Below are positions 1 to 9,345 of a stretch of 64,000 nucleotides of DNA, piece by piece. The stretch's first letter is position 1, and each line of letters starts with the position of its first letter. The notes beneath the pieces were generated by a model that was not told the origin of the DNA, made no database searches, and saw only the letters and a list, made by a program, of their open reading frames with translations. This stretch comes from Streptomyces antimycoticus (GTDB lineage Bacteria > Actinomycetota > Actinomycetes > Streptomycetales > Streptomycetaceae). Both the position numbers and the translations under genes were made by a program. The stretch lies in NCBI RefSeq assembly GCF_005405925.1, contig NZ_BJHV01000001.1:4526001-4590000 (forward strand), given 5' to 3'.

Positions 1-524
1 CAGGTGTCGAGCAGGGTGATCCGGATACCGGCCTCGGCCGCGGCCGCGATCAGGGCCTCCCCCATCGCGTTGGGGTTGCCGTAGCGGGCGCCGCCGGGCG
101 CGTGGTGGAGGTAGTGGAACTCCCCCACGCAGGTGATCCCGGCCATCGCCATCTCGGCGTAGACGGCGCGGGCCAGCGCGAAGTAGCTGTCCGGGGTCAG
201 CCGGTCGGCGACCCCGTACATCACCTCGCGCCAGGTCCAGAAGGAGTCCGGCGCGCCCGCCGTCCTGGTCCCCGCCTCGGCCCCCGCCTCGCTCTCCGCC
301 TGTACGACACCGCGCAGGGCCCGGTGGAAGGCGTGGCTGTGGGCGTTGGCCAGACCGGGGATGGTCAGACCACGGAGCGTGACGGACCCGGCGGGCGGCC
401 GTGGGCTGCCGGGCACCACCGCCGCGATCCGTCCGTTGGCCGCGGCCACGATCACCACGTCCGACCGCACGCTTCCGTTCACCCAGGCGTGCTCCGCCCA
501 GTACGTCTGCGCCGTCAGTGACAC
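1..524 (-). CDS. hutF: Formimidoylglutamate deiminase HutF, N-terminal part (cut by window edge)
   Basis: Hydrolyses N-formimidoyl-L-glutamate to N-formylglutamate and ammonia in the five-step histidine pathway. About 174 N-terminal residues are visible. They read QTYWAEHAWVNG, then the amidohydrolase-superfamily metal motif GLANAHSHAFHRALRG, then EMAMAGITCVGEFHYLHH, all typical of HutF. The start is GTG at 524 and overlaps the TGA of the upstream amidohydrolase by 10 bp, so the two are probably translationally coupled and share the hutU promoter. The C-terminus lies outside the window. Confidence 0.88.
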   Translation of the reverse strand, partial: MSLTAQTYWAEHAWVNGSVRSDVVIVAAANGRIAAVVPGSPRPPAGSVTLRGLTIPGLANAHSHAFHRALRGVVQAESEAGAEAGTRTAGAPDSFWTWREVMYGVADRLTPDSYFALARAVYAEMAMAGITCVGEFHYLHHAPGGARYGNPNAMGEALIAAAAEAGIRITLLDT

Positions 525-1837
525 GCCAGGCCCTCCAGTACCTCCGCGAGTGCGGCCACACCGGCGAGGCAATCGTCCTCGCCCGCCGTCTCCGCGGGTG
601 AATGCGAGACGCCGGTGGGGTTCCTTACAAACAGCATGGCCGTAGGAACGGACGCGGACAAAATGCCGGCGTCGTGCCCGGCCCCGGTCGGCAGCACCGG
701 AACGCCGCCCAGCAGCCCGGACAGCCGGTCCCGGAGGTCGTGGGCGAACTCGACGACCGGGGTGAACGACTCCCGGGTGACCCGGACGTCCACCCCGTCG
801 CGCTCCCCGCGCTCGAGCGCGGCGCGCTCGATCTCGCCGACCACGGCGGCCAGGGTCTCCTCGTCGGCGGCGCGTGAGTCCAGCCAGCCGCGGACCAGGC
901 TCGCGATCGCGTTGACCCCGTTCGGCTCGACGCTGACCTTGCCGAACGTCGCCAGCGCCCCGGCGATCCTGGCCTTCTTACGGGCCGCGAGGACGGTGTT
1001 GGCGTAGGTGAGCATCGGATCGCGGCGGTCCTCGATCCGGGTCGTCCCGGCGTGGTTGGCCTCGCCGTGGAAGTCGAACCGCCAGCGGCCGTGCGGCCAG
1101 ATCGCGGACGCGACGCCCACGGCGTCGTTCGTGTCCGCCAGGGCACGCCCCTGCTCGATGTGCAGCTCGACAAACGCGCCGATGCGGGCCAGCCGCTCCG
1201 GGTCGGGCCCGATGGCGTCCGGATCGTATCCGGCGCGCTCCATCGCCTGGGGGAGGCTCAGCCCGTCCGCGTCGCGCAGCTGGTGCGCCTGGTCCGTGGT
1301 GAGCTGCCCGGCGGTCAGCCGGGAGCCCACGCAGGCCAGACCGAAGCGGGCGCCCTCCTCATCGCCGAAGTTGACGATGGCGAGCGGTTTGGTGGGGTGC
1401 GCACCCCGTGCTCGCAGCTCGTCGAGGGCGGCGAAGGAGGAGACGACGCCCAGCGGGCCGTCGAAGGCGCCGCCGTCGGGGACGGAGTCGAGGTGGGAGC
1501 CGGTGACCACGGCGTTTCCGGCGGTGGGGTCACCCAGCCAGGCCCATTGGTTGCCGTTGCGATCTACTTCGTAGGTGAGGCCGCGGGTTTGGGCTTGCTC
1601 CTTGAACCACGTTCGGCAGTCGGCGTCGGCTTCCGTCCAGGCGTAGCGGCGGTAGCCGTTTGTTGTTGTGTTGCGGCCGATGGGGGCCAGGTCGCGCCAC
1701 ATCTCGTGGAACGACGCGCTTGTGGTCGCGGGTGCGCCTGCCGCCGCCGGTCCTTCCGTTTCGTGGGCGGGTGCGGCCGAGTGGGTGGGTTGTGCCCACC
1801 CGTCCCGCCCCGCGGGACGATTGCCCACAACACTCAC
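515..1837 (-). CDS. M20-family Zn amidohydrolase (allantoate amidohydrolase / N-carbamoylase type) in the hut operon
   Basis: Binuclear-zinc amidohydrolase of the hydantoinase/carbamoylase branch of peptidase family M20. Visible metal-ligand motifs are [15 protein letters not shown] and GDEEGARFG, followed by [10 protein letters not shown], the dimerisation lid [10 protein letters not shown] and a C-terminal GAGHDAG. The GTG start overlaps the hutU stop (GTGA), with GAGGGAAG a few bases upstream. The first 40 or so residues are low complexity; the family core starts near SFHEMWRDL. Such proteins are usually annotated as allantoate amidohydrolase. Lying between hutU and hutF, with no recognisable hutG here, it more plausibly hydrolyses N-formylglutamate; that role is inferred from context. 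Confidence 0.85.
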   Translation of the reverse strand: MSVVGNRPAGRDGWAQPTHSAAPAHETEGPAAAGAPATTSASFHEMWRDLAPIGRNTTTNGYRRYAWTEADADCRTWFKEQAQTRGLTYEVDRNGNQWAWLGDPTAGNAVVTGSHLDSVPDGGAFDGPLGVVSSFAALDELRARGAHPTKPLAIVNFGDEEGARFGLACVGSRLTAGQLTTDQAHQLRDADGLSLPQAMERAGYDPDAIGPDPERLARIGAFVELHIEQGRALADTNDAVGVASAIWPHGRWRFDFHGEANHAGTTRIEDRRDPMLTYANTVLAARKKARIAGALATFGKVSVEPNGVNAIASLVRGWLDSRAADEETLAAVVGEIERAALERGERDGVDVRVTRESFTPVVEFAHDLRDRLSGLLGGVPVLPTGAGHDAGILSASVPTAMLFVRNPTGVSHSPAETAGEDDCLAGVAALAEVLEGLACH

Positions 1838-3492
1838 TGCGCTTCCCTCATCGGGATGCGGACGTCTCGTTCCTCCGCCACCTCGTCCGCGCGGTCGTAG
1901 CCCGCGTCCACGTGGCGGATCACACCCATGCCGGGGTCGTTCGTCAGCACCCGGCGGATCTTCTCGCCCGCCAGCGCCGTGCCGTCGGCGACCGTGACCT
2001 GGCCCGCGTGGATCGAGCGGCCCATGCCGACTCCGCCGCCGTGGTGGATGGAGACCCAGGACGCGCCCGAGGCCACGTTGACCATGGCGTTGAGCAGCGG
2101 CCAGTCGGCGATCGCGTCCGAGCCGTCCAGCATGGCCTCGGTCTCGCGGTACGGGGAGGCCACCGAGCCGCAGTCGAGGTGGTCGCGGCCGATCGCCAGC
2201 GGTGCGGCGAGCGTGCCGTCGGCGACCATCTCGTTGAAGCGCTCGCCGGCCTTGTCGCGCTCGCCGTAGCCGAGCCAGCAGATACGCGCGGGCAGCCCCT
2301 GGAAGTGGACCCGCTCCCCCGCCATCTTGATCCAGCGGGCCAGCGACTCGTTCTCCGGGAAGAGCTCCAGCATCGCCTTGTCCGTGGCCGCGATGTCCCT
2401 CGCGTCGCCGGACAGGGCGGCCCAGCGGAAGGGGCCCTTGCCCTCGCAGAAGAGCGGCCGGATGTAGGCGGGCACGAAGCCGGGGAAGGCGAAGGCGCGG
2501 TCGTAGCCCGCGAGCTGGGCCTCGCCGCGGATCGAGTTGCCGTAGTCGAAGACCTCGGCGCCCGCGTCCATGAAGCCGACCATGGCCTCCACGTGGCGGG
2601 CCATCGCCTCGCGCGCCCGCTGGGTGAAGTCGGCGGGCTTCTCGGCGGCGTACGACGCCATCTCGTCGAAGTCCACGCCGATCGGCAGATACGCCAGCGG
2701 GTCATGGGCGCTGGTCTGGTCGGTGACGATGTCGATCGGGGCGTTCATCGCGAGGAGCTGCGGGACCAGCTCGGCCGCGTTGCCCAGCACGCCGATCGAC
2801 AGGGGGCGCCGGGCGTCGCGCGCCTCGGTGGCCAGCTGCAGGGCGTGGTCCAGGCTGTCGGCGCGGACGTCCAGGTAGCGGTGCTCGATACGGCGCTCGA
2901 TGGCGCGCGGGTCGCAGTCGATGCAGATCGCGACGCCGTCGTTCATGGTGACCGCCAGCGGCTGGGCGCCGCCCATGCCGCCGAGGCCCGCGGTGAGGGT
3001 GATCGTTCCCGCCAGGGTGCCGTTGAACTTCTTGGCCGCCACGGCCGCGAAGGTCTCGTAGGTGCCCTGGAGGATGCCCTGGGTGCCGATGTAGATCCAG
3101 GACCCGGCGGTCATCTGGCCGTACATGGTCAGGCCCAGCGCCTCCAGGCGGCGGAACTCCTCCCAGTTGGCCCAGTCGCCGACCAGGTTGGAGTTGGCGA
3201 TCAGCACCCGCGGCGCCCATTCGTGCGTCTGCATGACGCCCACCGGGCGGCCCGACTGGACCAGCATCGTCTCGTCCTGCTTGAGCGTGCGCAGGGTGCG
3301 GACCATGGCGTCGAACGAGCGCCAGTCGCGGGCCGCCTTACCGGTGCCGCCGTAGACGACGAGCTTGTCGGGGTGCTCGGCGACCTCCGGATCGAGGTTG
3401 TTCTGCAGCATCCGCAGGGCGGCTTCCTGCTGCCACCCCCGAGCGCTGAGCTCTGCACCACGCGGCGCCCGTACGGGTCGCGGTCCTGTCAT
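1834..3492 (-). CDS. hutU: Urocanate hydratase HutU
   Basis: Second enzyme of histidine degradation: NAD+-dependent hydration of urocanate to imidazolonepropionate. The protein is about 552 aa, the usual family length, and starts [12 protein letters not shown]. The central region has the NAD-binding [14 protein letters not shown] segment, and the C-terminal region carries [22 protein letters not shown] at 3492 was chosen over longer in-frame starts because GGGAGG lies 9 bases upstream and the family N-terminus begins here. It is first gene of the leftward operon hutU, M20 amidohydrolase, hutF, with overlapping stops and starts. The 10-bp palindrome at 3554-3563 lies in its promoter region. 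Confidence 0.96.
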   Translation of the reverse strand: MTGPRPVRAPRGAELSARGWQQEAALRMLQNNLDPEVAEHPDKLVVYGGTGKAARDWRSFDAMVRTLRTLKQDETMLVQSGRPVGVMQTHEWAPRVLIANSNLVGDWANWEEFRRLEALGLTMYGQMTAGSWIYIGTQGILQGTYETFAAVAAKKFNGTLAGTITLTAGLGGMGGAQPLAVTMNDGVAICIDCDPRAIERRIEHRYLDVRADSLDHALQLATEARDARRPLSIGVLGNAAELVPQLLAMNAPIDIVTDQTSAHDPLAYLPIGVDFDEMASYAAEKPADFTQRAREAMARHVEAMVGFMDAGAEVFDYGNSIRGEAQLAGYDRAFAFPGFVPAYIRPLFCEGKGPFRWAALSGDARDIAATDKAMLELFPENESLARWIKMAGERVHFQGLPARICWLGYGERDKAGERFNEMVADGTLAAPLAIGRDHLDCGSVASPYRETEAMLDGSDAIADWPLLNAMVNVASGASWVSIHHGGGVGMGRSIHAGQVTVADGTALAGEKIRRVLTNDPGMGVIRHVDAGYDRADEVAEERDVRIPMREAQ

Positions 3493-3553
3493 GGGGCCAA
3501 GCCTCCCTGCCATCGATTGGATCGAGTTATTCACATCTTGATGCCGATGAATA

Positions 3554-3563
3554 TGACTAGTCA
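3554..3563. promoter_or_regulatory. Candidate hut operator (palindrome TGACTAGTCA)
   Basis: A perfect 10-bp palindrome lies about 60 bp upstream of the hutU start. On the minus strand it begins with TTGACT, which could serve as the -35 box of the hutU promoter, so a bound regulator would block RNA polymerase. Which protein binds is not visible in this window. The divergent reductase gene begins about 130 bp away on the other side. Confidence 0.4.
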
Positions 3564-3692
3564 ATACCGTGGAGCTGCACATACACCCGGGTGGTTCAGC
3601 GGCGCGGGCTCGCGGGGACGCGACCGGCCCTGTCCGGCCCCCCGGGGTAGCGTCACCGGGAGGTGTCCGCTCCGCCCGCCGAGGAGCCCCGC

Positions 3693-4709
3693 GTGTCCCT
3701 TCCCGCCACCCATCGCGAGGTCCGTCTGGCAGCCCTGCCCGAAGGGGCGCTCACCCCCGGTCACTTCGAGGTCGTCACCGCTCCCGTCCCCGTCCCCGGC
3801 CCCGGACAGGTGCTGGTGCGCAACCGGCTGATGAGCGTGGCCGCCGTGATGCGCCCGCTCACCCTCGCCGACCCCGACACCTTCGGCCTTCCCCAGCTCC
3901 TGCACAAGACCGGCGAGGTGATGCGGGGCCCGGCCCTCGGCGAGGTTCTCCGCGCGCCGGGCACGGAACTCGCCCCCGGGACCCTCGTCCGCCACCGCGC
4001 GGGCTGGCGCGAATACGCGCTGCTCGACGCCGCACAGGCGTCGCCCATCGACCCCGAGGCGCTGCCGGACCCCGCCGCCCATCTGTCGCAGGGGTTCGCC
4101 GCCTGGCTGGGGGTGGTGCGCGGAGCCGGGGTGCGGCGCGGCGACACGGTGTTCGTGACCGGCGCGGCGGGCGGCGTGGGCTCCCTGGCCGGGCAGTTCG
4201 CCCGGCTGCACGGCGCCGAACGGGTCATCGGCTCCACCGGGTCCCGCCACAAGGCCGACCGGCTGACGCGGGAGCTGGGCTACGCCGCGGTCGTCCTCCG
4301 CGGGGCCGGACCGATCGAGGAGCAGCTCCGCGCGGCCGCCCCCGACGGCATCGACGTCCTCCTCGACACCGTCGGCGGCGAACAGCTCCGGGCCGCCCTG
4401 GCCCTGGCCCGCCGCAACGCTCGTTTCGCCCTGGTCGGCGCGCTGGCCGCGCAGCTCTCGGACGACGCGTCGGCCCCGACCGGGATCAGCACCCTGGCCC
4501 TCATCGCCCGGGGCGTCACGCTGCGCGGCATCAGCGCGATGGACCACCAGGACGCGATGCCCGCGTACCTGCGCGAGTTCGGCCGGGCGCTGCGCGAGGG
4601 CACCCTCATCTATCCGTACACCCGGCTGACGGGGATCGGCCAAGCGCCACGCGCGCTGTGCGAGTTGGTGGCGGGCCGTCACCTCGGGGCGGTGCTGGTG
4701 GAGCTGTAG
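3693..4709 (+). CDS. MDR-family NADPH-dependent oxidoreductase (CurA / prostaglandin reductase-like)
   Basis: Zinc-independent medium-chain dehydrogenase/reductase of 338 aa, divergent from hutU. The Rossmann motif [28 protein letters not shown] follows an N-terminal GroES-like domain ([15 protein letters not shown]). [10 protein letters not shown] and the C-terminal [16 protein letters not shown] with the ending [11 protein letters not shown] are typical of 2-alkenal or prostaglandin reductases that reduce C=C bonds with NADPH. GTG at 3693 is preferred over GTG at 3663 because GAGGAG sits 6 bases before it, whereas the upstream GTG overlaps its own Shine-Dalgarno. The substrate is unknown. 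Confidence 0.85.
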   Translation: MSLPATHREVRLAALPEGALTPGHFEVVTAPVPVPGPGQVLVRNRLMSVAAVMRPLTLADPDTFGLPQLLHKTGEVMRGPALGEVLRAPGTELAPGTLVRHRAGWREYALLDAAQASPIDPEALPDPAAHLSQGFAAWLGVVRGAGVRRGDTVFVTGAAGGVGSLAGQFARLHGAERVIGSTGSRHKADRLTRELGYAAVVLRGAGPIEEQLRAAAPDGIDVLLDTVGGEQLRAALALARRNARFALVGALAAQLSDDASAPTGISTLALIARGVTLRGISAMDHQDAMPAYLREFGRALREGTLIYPYTRLTGIGQAPRALCELVAGRHLGAVLVEL

Positions 4710-4711
4710 AC

Positions 4712-4770
4712 CTCGGGCGGTGTGCTGGGGGTGGAGCCCTCGGGCGGTGTGCTGGGGGTGGAGCCCTCGG
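4712..4770. repeat. 27-bp direct tandem repeat, two copies
   Basis: A 27-bp unit beginning cctcgggcggtgtgctgggg is repeated twice directly after the reductase stop, and a third partial copy begins cctcgggg. It lies between convergent genes. It may be a slippage product; no coding role is seen. Confidence 0.7.
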
Positions 4771-4800
4771 GGCGGGGCTGGTGCGGGTGGCCGAGCGCGG

Positions 4801-5741
4801 TCAGTCCGAGGCCAGCAGCCGCTCCGACGTCGCCCAGAGGCGGTCGGCACCCTCCGGATCGAGGGCGTACGGGGCGACCCCCGCCATCATGGCGATGACG
4901 TCCTCGGGGCGGCGGCTCACCGGCACGGCCTCGGCGCAGTCCGCGAAGTAGCGCCCGCCGACTCCCTCCAGCAGCGGCGAGGCCGCCAGCAGCACCGAGG
5001 TGGCCGCCCCCTGCTCCGGGGTCTTCCACGCCACCGCCGGGGCCGTGAGGGTCCCGACGTGGCGCTGCAGATTGGTCCGGATGCCCCCGGGGCTGAGGGC
5101 GTTGGCCGTGATGCCGTCGCCCGCCCAGCGCGCCTGGGCGCCCACCGCGAAGAGCACGTTCGCGGTCTTGGACTGCCCGTACGCCTGCATCGGTTCGTAC
5201 GGCCGGTAGTCGAAGTGGAGGTCGTCGAAGACGACCGGTGAGCGCAGATGCGCGGCCGAGCTGACCGAGACGATCCGCGCGCCCCCGGCGGCCGCCAGGG
5301 CGCCGTGCAGGCCGCGCGCCAACGCGAAGTGGCCGAGGTGATTGACGGTGAACTGCCGGTCCCAGCCCTCGGGTGTACGTCCCTCGGGCAGGGCCATGAC
5401 GCCCGCGTTGTTCACCAGGATGTCCAGCGGCCCATCCCACACATCGGCGAACGCGGCGACCGAGACCCGGTCGGCCAGGTCCAGCGGTGCGACATGCAGC
5501 CGCTTGTTGCCGGTGTGGCGGTGATGTCCTCGGCGACCCGGGCCCCGGCCTCGAGGTTCCGCACCGCGAGGGTCACCTCGGCCCCCGCCCCGGCCAGCGC
5601 TCGCGCGGTCTCGATGCCGATGCCGGAGGCGGCCCCGGTGACCACCGCGCGCCTGCCCGAGAGGTCGATGCCGTCGATCACCTCGGCGGCGGTGGAACGG
5701 GCACCGAAAGGTGTCGTGATGCGTGTTTCGTTCTGGTCCAT
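4801..5741 (-). pseudogene. Short-chain dehydrogenase/reductase, frameshifted in this sequence
   Basis: Classical SDR of about 313 aa. The N-terminal part, from ATG 5741, carries the cofactor motif VVTGAASGIGIETARALAGAG. The rest, in another frame, carries LVNNAGVMA, the catalytic S in SVSSAAH and YGQSK (YxxxK), then NALSPGGIRTNL. The frame changes near 5517, where one extra base in a G run would restore EDITAHTGNKRL, so the gene is probably intact in the organism. It is transcribed away from the MmyB-like regulator at 6022; SDR/MmyB-like regulator pairs are a known actinomycete arrangement, so it is probably that regulator's target. Confidence 0.85.
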
Positions 5742-5783
5742 GCCCCCAGCGTCGCTCCGCCCATCGCCCCCAGCCAGACCCCA

Positions 5784-5822
5784 CGCATCCTGGGAGTCAC
5801 AGGGACAGGCTCAGACCGCGCC
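5784..5822. repeat. 39-bp direct repeat, copy 1 (SDR promoter side)
   Basis: Starts cgcatcctgggagtcacagg and ends ctcagaccgcgcc. It is identical over 39 bp to the copy at 5964-6002, exactly 180 bp away. It sits about 42 bp upstream of the SDR start and contains CTGGGAGTCACAGGGACAGG, which looks like promoter or operator sequence. Confidence 0.85.
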
Positions 5823-5963
5823 ACCGCCCCCACGATCACCCGAGGCCGCTCCCGCGCACCCGCGCCCCGCGCCCCCGGACGACAGACGGGCCGGACGCCC
5901 CCACGGACGGGGCAAGCCCGCTCCCCCCCCATCGCCCGCCACCCGACCAACCCGTTCCGCAGC

Positions 5964-6002
5964 CGCATCCTGGGAGTCACAGGGACAGGCTCAGACCGCG
6001 CC
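5964..6002. repeat. 39-bp direct repeat, copy 2 (regulator promoter side)
   Basis: Second identical copy of the 39-bp repeat. It ends 20 bp before the ATG of the MmyB-like regulator at 6022. One copy next to each of two divergent genes suggests a duplicated regulator binding site and promoter. Confidence 0.85.
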
Positions 6003-6021
6003 GGGCGCCTAGCGTGGAGGT

Positions 6022-6927
6022 ATGGCGGAGAGCGCGAATCGGCTGGGTGAGTATCTGCGGGCGCGCCGCGAGCTGGTGCGGCCCGAGGACGTCGGGCTGC
6101 CCGCCGTGGGGCGGCGCCGGGTGCCCGGGCTGCGCCGTGAGGAGCTCGCACTCCTCGCGGGCATCAGCAGCGACTACTACCTGCGGCTGGAGCAGGGCCG
6201 CGACCGCCACCCCTCCGAGCAGGTGCTCGACGCCCTGGCCCGCGTGCTGCGGCTCGACGACGACGCCACCGCCCATCTGCACCGGCTGGCCCGCCCCGCG
6301 CCCCGCCGCCGCCGTCCGCGGCGGCCGGAGCGGGTGCCCGCCGGGATCCAGCAGCTCGTGCGGTCCTGGACGCGGAACCCCGCCTTCGTCCAGAGCCGCT
6401 ATATGGACATCCTCTTCGCCAATCCGCTGGCCATCGCCCTCTCCCCGCTCTGCAGACCCGGTGTGAACGTGGTCCGCGCGCTCTTCCTCGACCCGGAGAT
6501 CCGCGAGGCGCACGGCAGCGACGCCACCACCGCCGGTGTCGTGGCCGGTCTGCGCGCGCTCGTCGGCCCCGATGTCGACGATCCGCCCCTCGCCGAGCTG
6601 GTGGGTGAGCTGTCGGTCAGGAGCGAGCGGTTCCGGCGGTTGTGGGCCCGCCATGACGTCAAGCCCAAGGCCGGCGCCGGTACGTCCACCTTCCGGCACC
6701 CGCAGATCGGCCCGATCGAGCTGAGCTACGAGAAGCTGGCCGTCACCGGCACCGAGGGCCAGCTCCTGGTGGTCTACCACGCCGCCCCGGACAGCCCCGC
6801 CGAACAGGCCCTGGCGCTGCTGTCGGGGCTCGCGGCCGACGCCGGGCAGGACTCCCGGAGCGGCCCCGGGAGCGGCCCCGGGGCAGTTGGTCCGCAGCCG
6901 TCCCCGGATGGTTGGCTGAGGTCATGA
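6022..6927 (+). CDS. XRE-family regulator with MmyB-like ligand-binding domain
   Basis: Transcription factor of 301 aa. The N-terminal helix-turn-helix (residues 10-75) contains the family signature RRVPGLRREELALLAGISSDYYLRLEQGRDRHPSEQVLDALARVL. The rest is the MmyB-like ligand-binding domain (RYMDILFANPLAIAL, then FRRLWARHDV and the ending PIELSYEKLAV...LVVYHAAPDSPAEQAL). Such regulators usually control an adjacent SDR gene, here the divergent one at 4801-5741, probably through the repeated element between them. The stop overlaps the next start (ATGA at 6924). Confidence 0.93.
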   Translation: MAESANRLGEYLRARRELVRPEDVGLPAVGRRRVPGLRREELALLAGISSDYYLRLEQGRDRHPSEQVLDALARVLRLDDDATAHLHRLARPAPRRRRPRRPERVPAGIQQLVRSWTRNPAFVQSRYMDILFANPLAIALSPLCRPGVNVVRALFLDPEIREAHGSDATTAGVVAGLRALVGPDVDDPPLAELVGELSVRSERFRRLWARHDVKPKAGAGTSTFRHPQIGPIELSYEKLAVTGTEGQLLVVYHAAPDSPAEQALALLSGLAADAGQDSRSGPGSGPGAVGPQPSPDGWLRS

Positions 6928-8288
6928 CATCGAAACCGGTGGCGATGGCCGCCCGGCGCGAACGGGCCGTTCGGGCCGCCGTGGAGCAGGGGCTGCTGGG
7001 CCCGGATCGGCCCGTCGTCGGGCTGCTGGACGTGGCCGGGATCCGCGCCGCCGCCGCCGAACTGCGCGCGGCCTTCGAGGACGTCGTCACGCCCGGCACC
7101 CCCGTGCTGCACGCCTTCGCGGTCAAGGCCGCCGCGCTCGTCCCGGTCCTGCGGCTGCTGGCCGACGAGGGCCTGGGCTGCGAGGTGGCCAGCCCCGGCG
7201 AGCTGGCGCTGGCCCGCGCGGCGGGGGTGACGCCCGACCGGATCGTCCTGGACTCCCCCGCCAAGACCCCAGCGGAGCTGCGCGAGGCCCTCGACCTGGG
7301 CATCGCCGTCAACGCCGACAACCCGCAGGAGCTGGACCGGCTCGGCGCGCTGGTGGGGGACAGCGCGGACCCGCCCGCGCCCCTGGGCCTGCGGATCAAC
7401 CCGCAGGTGGGCGGCGGCAGCATCGACGCGATGAGCACGGCCACCGCGACCTCCAAGTTCGGCGTCGCCCTCCAGGACCCGGGGGCGCGCGAGTGGGTCG
7501 TCCGCGCCTTCGCCGAACGCCCCTGGCTGACCCGGCTGCACGCCCACGTCGGCTCCCAGGGCTGTCCCCTGGAGCTGATGGCGGCGGGCATACGGGTGGC
7601 CTACGAACTGGCCGAAGAGATCAACGGGGCGGTCGGCCGGCAGCAGATCGACGCCCTCGACATCGGCGGCGGCCTCCCGGTGAACTTCGCCTCCGACGAG
7701 ATCACCCCCAGCTACCGGGAGTACGCACAGCTCCTGCGGACCACCGTGCCGGGGCTCTTCGACGGGCGGTACAAGCTGGTCACCGAGTTCGGACGGTCCC
7801 TCCTGGCCAAGTCCGGCCTGGTGCTGGCGCGGGTCGAGTACGCCAAGTCCGCGGGCGGCCGTCCGATCGCGGTCACCCACGCGGGCGCCCAACTCGCCAC
7901 CCGTACGGTCTTCGCCCCCGAGGCCTGGCCCCTGCGCGTCACGGCCTACGACCCGGAGGGCCGCCCCAAGGCCGGGGGCTCCTCCGACGGCCAGGTGCCC
8001 CAGGACATCGCCGGTCCCTGCTGTTTCGCGGGCGACCTGGTCGCCCGCGACCGGCCCCTGCCTCAGCTGGCGGCGGGCGACCTGGTCGGCCTGCTGGACA
8101 CGGGCGCGTACTACTTCTCCAACCACTTCGCGTACAACAGCCTGCCCCGCCCCGGGATCTACGGCTTCGACGCCACGAACGGCGACGGCGAGGTGCGCTT
8201 CGCGACGGTGCGGGAGCCGCAGACGGTGGACGAGATCGTGGCCGAGAGCGGCGCGGCACATGCACTGGGGCTCAGCCGCCTGCGGTAG
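6924..8288 (+). CDS. Fold-type III PLP-dependent decarboxylase-like protein (Y4yA / diaminopimelate decarboxylase family)
   Basis: 454-aa alanine-racemase-fold enzyme. The Schiff-base lysine lies in HAFAVKAAALVPVL; GCEVASPGELALA, HAHVGSQG, DIGGGLPVNF and the C-terminal LVGLLDTGAYYFSNHFAYNSLPRPGIYGF are hallmarks of the diaminopimelate/ornithine decarboxylase superfamily. It is more like the Y4yA subgroup than true LysA, so its amino-acid substrate is uncertain. The ATG start overlaps the regulator's stop by 4 bp, so the two are co-translated and the gene is probably in the regulator's transcript. Confidence 0.8.
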   Translation: MTSKPVAMAARRERAVRAAVEQGLLGPDRPVVGLLDVAGIRAAAAELRAAFEDVVTPGTPVLHAFAVKAAALVPVLRLLADEGLGCEVASPGELALARAAGVTPDRIVLDSPAKTPAELREALDLGIAVNADNPQELDRLGALVGDSADPPAPLGLRINPQVGGGSIDAMSTATATSKFGVALQDPGAREWVVRAFAERPWLTRLHAHVGSQGCPLELMAAGIRVAYELAEEINGAVGRQQIDALDIGGGLPVNFASDEITPSYREYAQLLRTTVPGLFDGRYKLVTEFGRSLLAKSGLVLARVEYAKSAGGRPIAVTHAGAQLATRTVFAPEAWPLRVTAYDPEGRPKAGGSSDGQVPQDIAGPCCFAGDLVARDRPLPQLAAGDLVGLLDTGAYYFSNHFAYNSLPRPGIYGFDATNGDGEVRFATVREPQTVDEIVAESGAAHALGLSRLR

Positions 8289-8379
8289 CGCTCCGCACCC
8301 GGGCGCGCCGCACATCGAGAAGTGCGCCCAGGCCGCATGGCCCCAAGGTCCGCCGCGCGACCACCGCTTCGTCTCGCTT

Positions 8380-8775
8380 GCCGCCCTTTGAGCATCGGGG
8401 CAGGTGGCGGCGGGCGCGGACGGCGTCGCCGAACACCGGGCCGGTGGGAGCGAAGCCCGGTGGCGGCCCTGTGATCCGGAGCCGAGGCCGCTGCCGGACC
8501 GCGGGTCCCCGCGGCCCGGCGACCACACCCCCGGCCCAGGCACCCAGGCCGGGCTGCACCGCGCACTCGCGGGTCGCCGAAGAGCCGACGTGTCCCGGGC
8601 GGCCCGACGTCCCACTCGCATGCCCGGCCACCTCCACCCGGTGGGGGTACCCCCTTCCAGAAATCGCTTGATCCAACGCAACTAATTCATCAAACGATTT
8701 CGAGAGGGGTCCCCCAACCCCCCGCAGTCCGGATCGGCGCGAAGCCCGGGCCGGAGGGGCGCCGCAACCGGAGCT
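8380..8775. repeat. Interspersed intergenic element, copy A, with AT-rich hairpin core
   Basis: This stretch lacks a credible gene and resembles the segment at about 24150-24575. The shared flank includes ccggagccgaggccg and gcgccgcaa. Its core at 8661-8700 is an unusually AT-rich hairpin with arms AAATCGCTTGAT and ATCAAACGATTT (11 of 12 paired) around a 16-base loop containing GCAACTAATTC, framed by runs of G and C. The core orientation is opposite to that of copy B. It looks like a degenerate mobile or REP-like element. Confidence 0.5.
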
Positions 8776-8777
8776 CT

Positions 8778-9345
8778 CTACGCCGTGAAGAAGTCGGCGA
8801 GCGCGCGGCCGATGTGGTCGGGGGCGTTCTCCATGGGGATGTGATCCGCATTCCGGATGCGGATGAGCGTGGTGCGGGGCATCTCTGAGGCGAACCGTTC
8901 GGCGTATTCCACCGTCTCGTGGAGGTCGTCTTCGCCCCAGATCAACAGCTTGGGAGTCGTGGACCGCTGCAGGGCGGGAACGAGGTCAAGGGTGTAGCGG
9001 TTGTCGGCCGCGCCCGCGAGGGCCGCCCAGGAGCGGCGCACTCGCTCATCGGTCCACGGATCCACGTAGTCCGCGATCAACGACTCAGTGGCGACACCGG
9101 CCAGCACCCTCGTAATCGCCTGCCGACGGGCGGCGAGCACACCCTCGCCCGCGCCCCCGCCCCGGAATTGGGCCACGTGGGGCGCGGGCCAGGAGTCGTA
9201 GAGGACCGAGTTGACCAAGGCGAACCGGGACACGTCGAGCCGGTTCCGGGCAAGGAGGTACTGGGCGATGGCGCCGCCGATGTCGTGTCCTGCCAGGGCG
9301 ATGGGGCCGGAGAGGTTCAGCGCGGAGACGAATCGCGTCACCCCT
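8778..9345 (-). pseudogene. Alpha/beta hydrolase (epoxide hydrolase/dehalogenase type), N-terminus deleted
   Basis: Only the C-terminal two-thirds of an alpha/beta hydrolase remain: the nucleophile elbow LAGHDIGGAIAQYLL (Asp type), the cap domain, the acid region LLIWGEDDLHETV and the catalytic histidine in NADHIPMENAPDHIG. Roughly 90 N-terminal residues, including the oxyanion-hole HG motif, are missing. At about 9340 the hydrolase sequence changes directly into the truncated AraC-type gene on the opposite strand, so both genes lost their 5' ends and shared promoter in one deletion. The remaining ORF can start at 9356 but is unlikely to make an active enzyme. Confidence 0.8.

Noticed and set aside
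1660..3831. 723-codon plus-strand ORF opposite hutU
   Set aside because: It is the antisense shadow of hutU with Arg/Gly/Val-rich composition; hutU shows family motifs along its entire length.
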